NCBI RefSeq assembly: GCF_009905375.1
Contig: NC_133650.1
Span: 69,661,073-69,725,072 of the forward strand
DNA from: Apium graveolens
Taxonomy: Eukaryota; Streptophyta; Magnoliopsida; Apiales; Apiaceae
Reading direction: 5' to 3'
Length of the DNA: 64,000 nt
Shown piece after piece: positions 61,375 to 64,000 of the stretch. The notes beneath the pieces were generated by a model, which worked only from the letters and a program-made list of their open reading frames with translations, was not told where the DNA came from and did no database searches. The position numbers and the translations under genes were made by a program. Position 1 is the stretch's first letter; the number at the start of each line of letters is the position of its first letter.

Positions 61375-62560
61375 CCCCAGCTATAGACAAGATAAGCGCT
61401 GCAAAACATAATGGAACAAAACATTCAGTTATGTAATAAACTCAACAACACAGCAGTAAAAGAAACATTGCACTTGGGGAAACAAGACAAACACATTTAT
61501 AAGTCCATTGTTTAACATTTAACCAGAACTGGTAATCTACACAAGTAATACTTTTTTCAAGTCTCCAAGAATCTAAGCCTGTAACATCGGGTGATTTGGT
61601 GTGGAGGGACCCGGACCCGGACCCTCTTTTATTTTAATACAAACAAACCATAACAGAACAACATGGAGTATATAAACAACTTAATAAAATTTCTTTAAAT
61701 GTGTAGCACCATCAGGGAAACTTTTTTAAACGAGTACTACTCAAACCCAGATTACACAGTAGACTCGTGAAATTTAACTAATCGAGTTCGGGCAGAAGTG
61801 TAGCTTGATTGGTTAATAGAGTCGGCTCGGCTCGGTTCGGTTCGACTCGAATTACGTACGACCCCAAAATCAGTTCGCCGCTCTATGGGGACATCCAAAA
61901 CAAGCCAATATATAAAGTAATAAGAAAACACCATTACTACAAACAAGTTAAACATTAGATAAGAAAGCCATGGTGATCAGCTTAAACCCAGCTCAACCAT
62001 TTATCCTAGACATCAACAACACCAAGATACATATTAATTTCACCTGATGAAAACGTTTTTTTTTTAATTTTAAAGAAGTGAAGTAGAAGATGAATTGCAG
62101 TGACCCGGATGATGAAGAAGTTGAAAGAGAGTGTAGAAGAAGAGAACCTTATGATTAAGATGATGATGATGATGATGATGAAGATGATGGAAGAAAAGGA
62201 AATGATAGATACAATGTGGGTGTATGTATATGAGTGAGAGAGAGTAGAGAAAATAACAACGCGGAGTTATAATCCAGTTACAGGGAGACCAAGACCTTGA
62301 TAATATTTTCTTTCTCTAAGAGACTAAGCAACAACAAAGCTGTAAATAATATACTCAGAAATTGTTCTCCAGAGAGAGATATATAGAGAGAGAGATTGAG
62401 AGAGAATAATACTCCAGACTTGTTTTTATTACAAAGAAAAAGCCTCAGGTTCGTATACTAGGCTAGGTTGCCTTATTTTAACAAAATCCAAGGTTTTGCC
62501 TTTTTCTTTGTAATTCTTCTTATGTTGAATTTAGGTGTAAGATTTTCTTGTTTCTTTTAT
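61375..62560 (-). promoter_or_regulatory. 5' leader with probable intron and core promoter of the NAC gene
   Basis: Upstream of the ATG the minus strand has two acceptor-like sites (TTTTGCAG at about 61400, TCTATAG at 61384) and, at 62044, a good donor TCATCAG/GTGAAA. A leader intron of about 650 bp is therefore likely. The putative first exon above 62045 is rich in CT and CATCAT repeats (62160-62190), as plant leaders often are, and in CTCTCT runs at 62350-62400. TATAAAAG at 62554-62561 could be the TATA box. An in-frame TAG lies 9 bases before the ATG if no splice removes it, which supports this start. Confidence 0.45.
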
Positions 62561-63249
62561 ATTTATTCCCCCCTTATTACTACTAATATTTAGAATAGTA
62601 CTAGGTTTCCCAAATATATTTTTCAAAATTTTTATCAAAATCCGTGGCGGATTAATTCGTGGACGCATATTAATGCGTTACCAACTATTCATGTGATACA
62701 TCATATTTTAGAGAAATTTTTGGAATAAAATTTTCCTAATATTTATAGTTTCTCTTTAAATGTAGTCTGTCTGCAATTTTATTTCTAATAAGATTTGATT
62801 GTTTAATTTTGTTTACCATGAAATGTTTTGGTACTCCAGACTATATTTTCTATTAAATATGCTTAAGAGGGCTAAGTAATAAAAAAGATTATGCTTAGAT
62901 TATCTCCAAGTCTCCAACCCAACTCTAAATATTTATTTTTTTGGTGTAAAATTTCTCATCAACCCAACTCTTAAATTAACGCTATTTTGGTGTTACATCA
63001 AAAATGACATCATTTTTTTTGAGATTTTGTACATTCCCTTATTACCCTTATACTTCTTTAATAAAACAAATTTCTTCTATTTGTATCTTGTTATTTTATT
63101 CTTTTTAATTTTACTTTTATATTTTAGTAATAAAATATTTATTTAATAGAAGAATGGTATAAAAATTAGTATTTGGGGGTTGAAGTTTAATTTAAGAATA
63201 TTGTTATTTTTATATTATTTTAATATAAAAATAACAACAAAATAATATA
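62561..63249. other. AT-rich upstream region
   Basis: No gene seen. 62900-63010 contains CCAACCCAACTCT-type text repeated (near 62915 and 62960), possibly an old MITE end, but no pair of termini could be assigned. Confidence 0.35.
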
Positions 63250-63482
63250 TTCCCCGTCCCATTCATTTCTATACACTTTCTTTTTTTGGATGTTCCATTC
63301 AATTATATACATTTCAAACTTAACAAAAATAATAAAAATTTTATAATATAACAATCTATTACACCCACTACTTTCTCCCACAACACTCACTTTATCCATT
63401 AAATATTGAAAAGTATCATCATTTTAACCAACTTTATACTTTCTCACTAAATTACGCTTTTTTTTTATCTGGGACGGGAGAG
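63250..63482. mobile_element. Stowaway-like (Tc1/mariner) MITE, 233 bp
   Basis: The left end TTCCCCGTCCCATTC and the right end GGGACGGGAGAG are inverted, with the CCCGTCCCA core shared, flanked by TA on both sides (63248-63249 and 63483-63484). This is the plant Stowaway pattern. The interior is AT-rich, with no ORF. Confidence 0.72.
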
Positions 63483-64000
63483 TAATGAATAGGAGAGGTT
63501 CGGACACAGTTTTGGAATACAGCTGGGTAGCTGCTACTTGCTCCCCAAGCTACTCCTACAGTCATTTTACATTAACCCTACCCCACACAGTTCCTTCTTC
63601 CTTTTGTTTTTTCTTTTTAAAAAAAAAATATTTGCTCTGTGCAAACCTTTTAACTTTTGGAAGAAAATTTAAAGGTACTAATTTTAACTTTAATCAGTTA
63701 CAAAATAATATATTAAATAAACCATTTATAACTAAAATATGTGGGTTAGATACATGATCAACTTTTACAGAGACCACGCTCATTAGTAAGGAAGTAAATA
63801 AATTGATAAGCTCGTGAGTTTGGAAAAAAATTGGCTCGAATTTAATTTGATTAATAACGAGTTAAACACAAACACAATTTTAAAATTTTATTTGTAAATG
63901 AATTGAATCTGAGCACAATATAATTTAGCTCAAAAGTTCGGGAATAAATTCGATTACAATATTCGTGAATCAGTTCGTTAATATAATACGTAAATAATAT
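63483..64000. other. Right-end sequence without recognised feature
   Basis: 63485-63757 is open on the plus strand for 90 codons, but its composition is low-complexity, it has no homology I recognise and no codon signal. The rest is AT-rich. Confidence 0.35.

Noticed and set aside
61580..61640. GC-rich GGACCCGG repeats in the 5' leader intron as a regulatory site
   Set aside because: Too short and undefined to support a call.
63485..63757. Plus-strand ORF of 90 codons
   Set aside because: No homology, a low-complexity tail and an adjacent MITE end; no evidence of coding.

Overview
The window is plant nuclear DNA from a TE-rich eudicot; I cannot name the family. About 50 kb is a pile of Ty1/copia and Ty3/gypsy retrotransposons nested in one another. 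Only the right end (about 56.7-64 kb) looks like host gene space. It holds one spliced NAC transcription-factor gene of the SOG1-like group, on the minus strand. I see no CRISPR array, rRNA, tRNA gene or prokaryotic feature.

Layout: 1-3846 is a Sirevirus-like copia element (E1, minus strand) that runs off the left edge. It sits inside the RNase H domain of a second one (E2, 3847-10437). 10438-20254 is the decayed 3' ORF region (ORF3) of further copies. It is broken by a Tourist-like MITE (11299-12042), a 3.3-kb solo LTR (12094-15401, TSD TCACA) and a truncated Tekay-like gypsy element (17209-19171). 20255-21608 is another solo LTR (TSD GTGGT). 21609-38190 is a third Sirevirus-like element (E3). 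Its RNase H is split by a complete but decayed copia element on the plus strand (E4, 23963-32558, TSD CAGCT). E3 seems to lie in ORF3 of a fourth Sirevirus-like element (E5, about 38191-51051), which also carries a deleted gypsy element (E6, 39327-42276). A gypsy RT/RNase H fragment (51240-52590) and a 3.9-kb solo LTR (52772-56683, TSD CTCGT) follow.

The retroelement coding regions are broken by stops, frameshifts and deletions. I can still order gag (CCHC knuckles), protease (DSG), integrase (HHCC), reverse transcriptase (YVDD) and RNase H, and several primer-binding sites complementary to initiator tRNA-Met. The NAC gene has six coding exons that join in phase into 345 codons, plus a probable intron in its 5' leader.

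The most unusual pattern is that each Sirevirus-like element repeats a short motif of its own many times. The motifs lie in the LTR, in the spacer between pol and ORF3, and even in unconstrained coding linkers. The motif differs between elements: TAAGTACTGAT in E1, CATCCGTCGGG in E2, TTATCGAGAAGTC in E3, CTAATCGACAA in E5. A second shared feature is a 33-39 nt stop-containing gap at the gag/protease junction, bounded by TGG-GT and AG.
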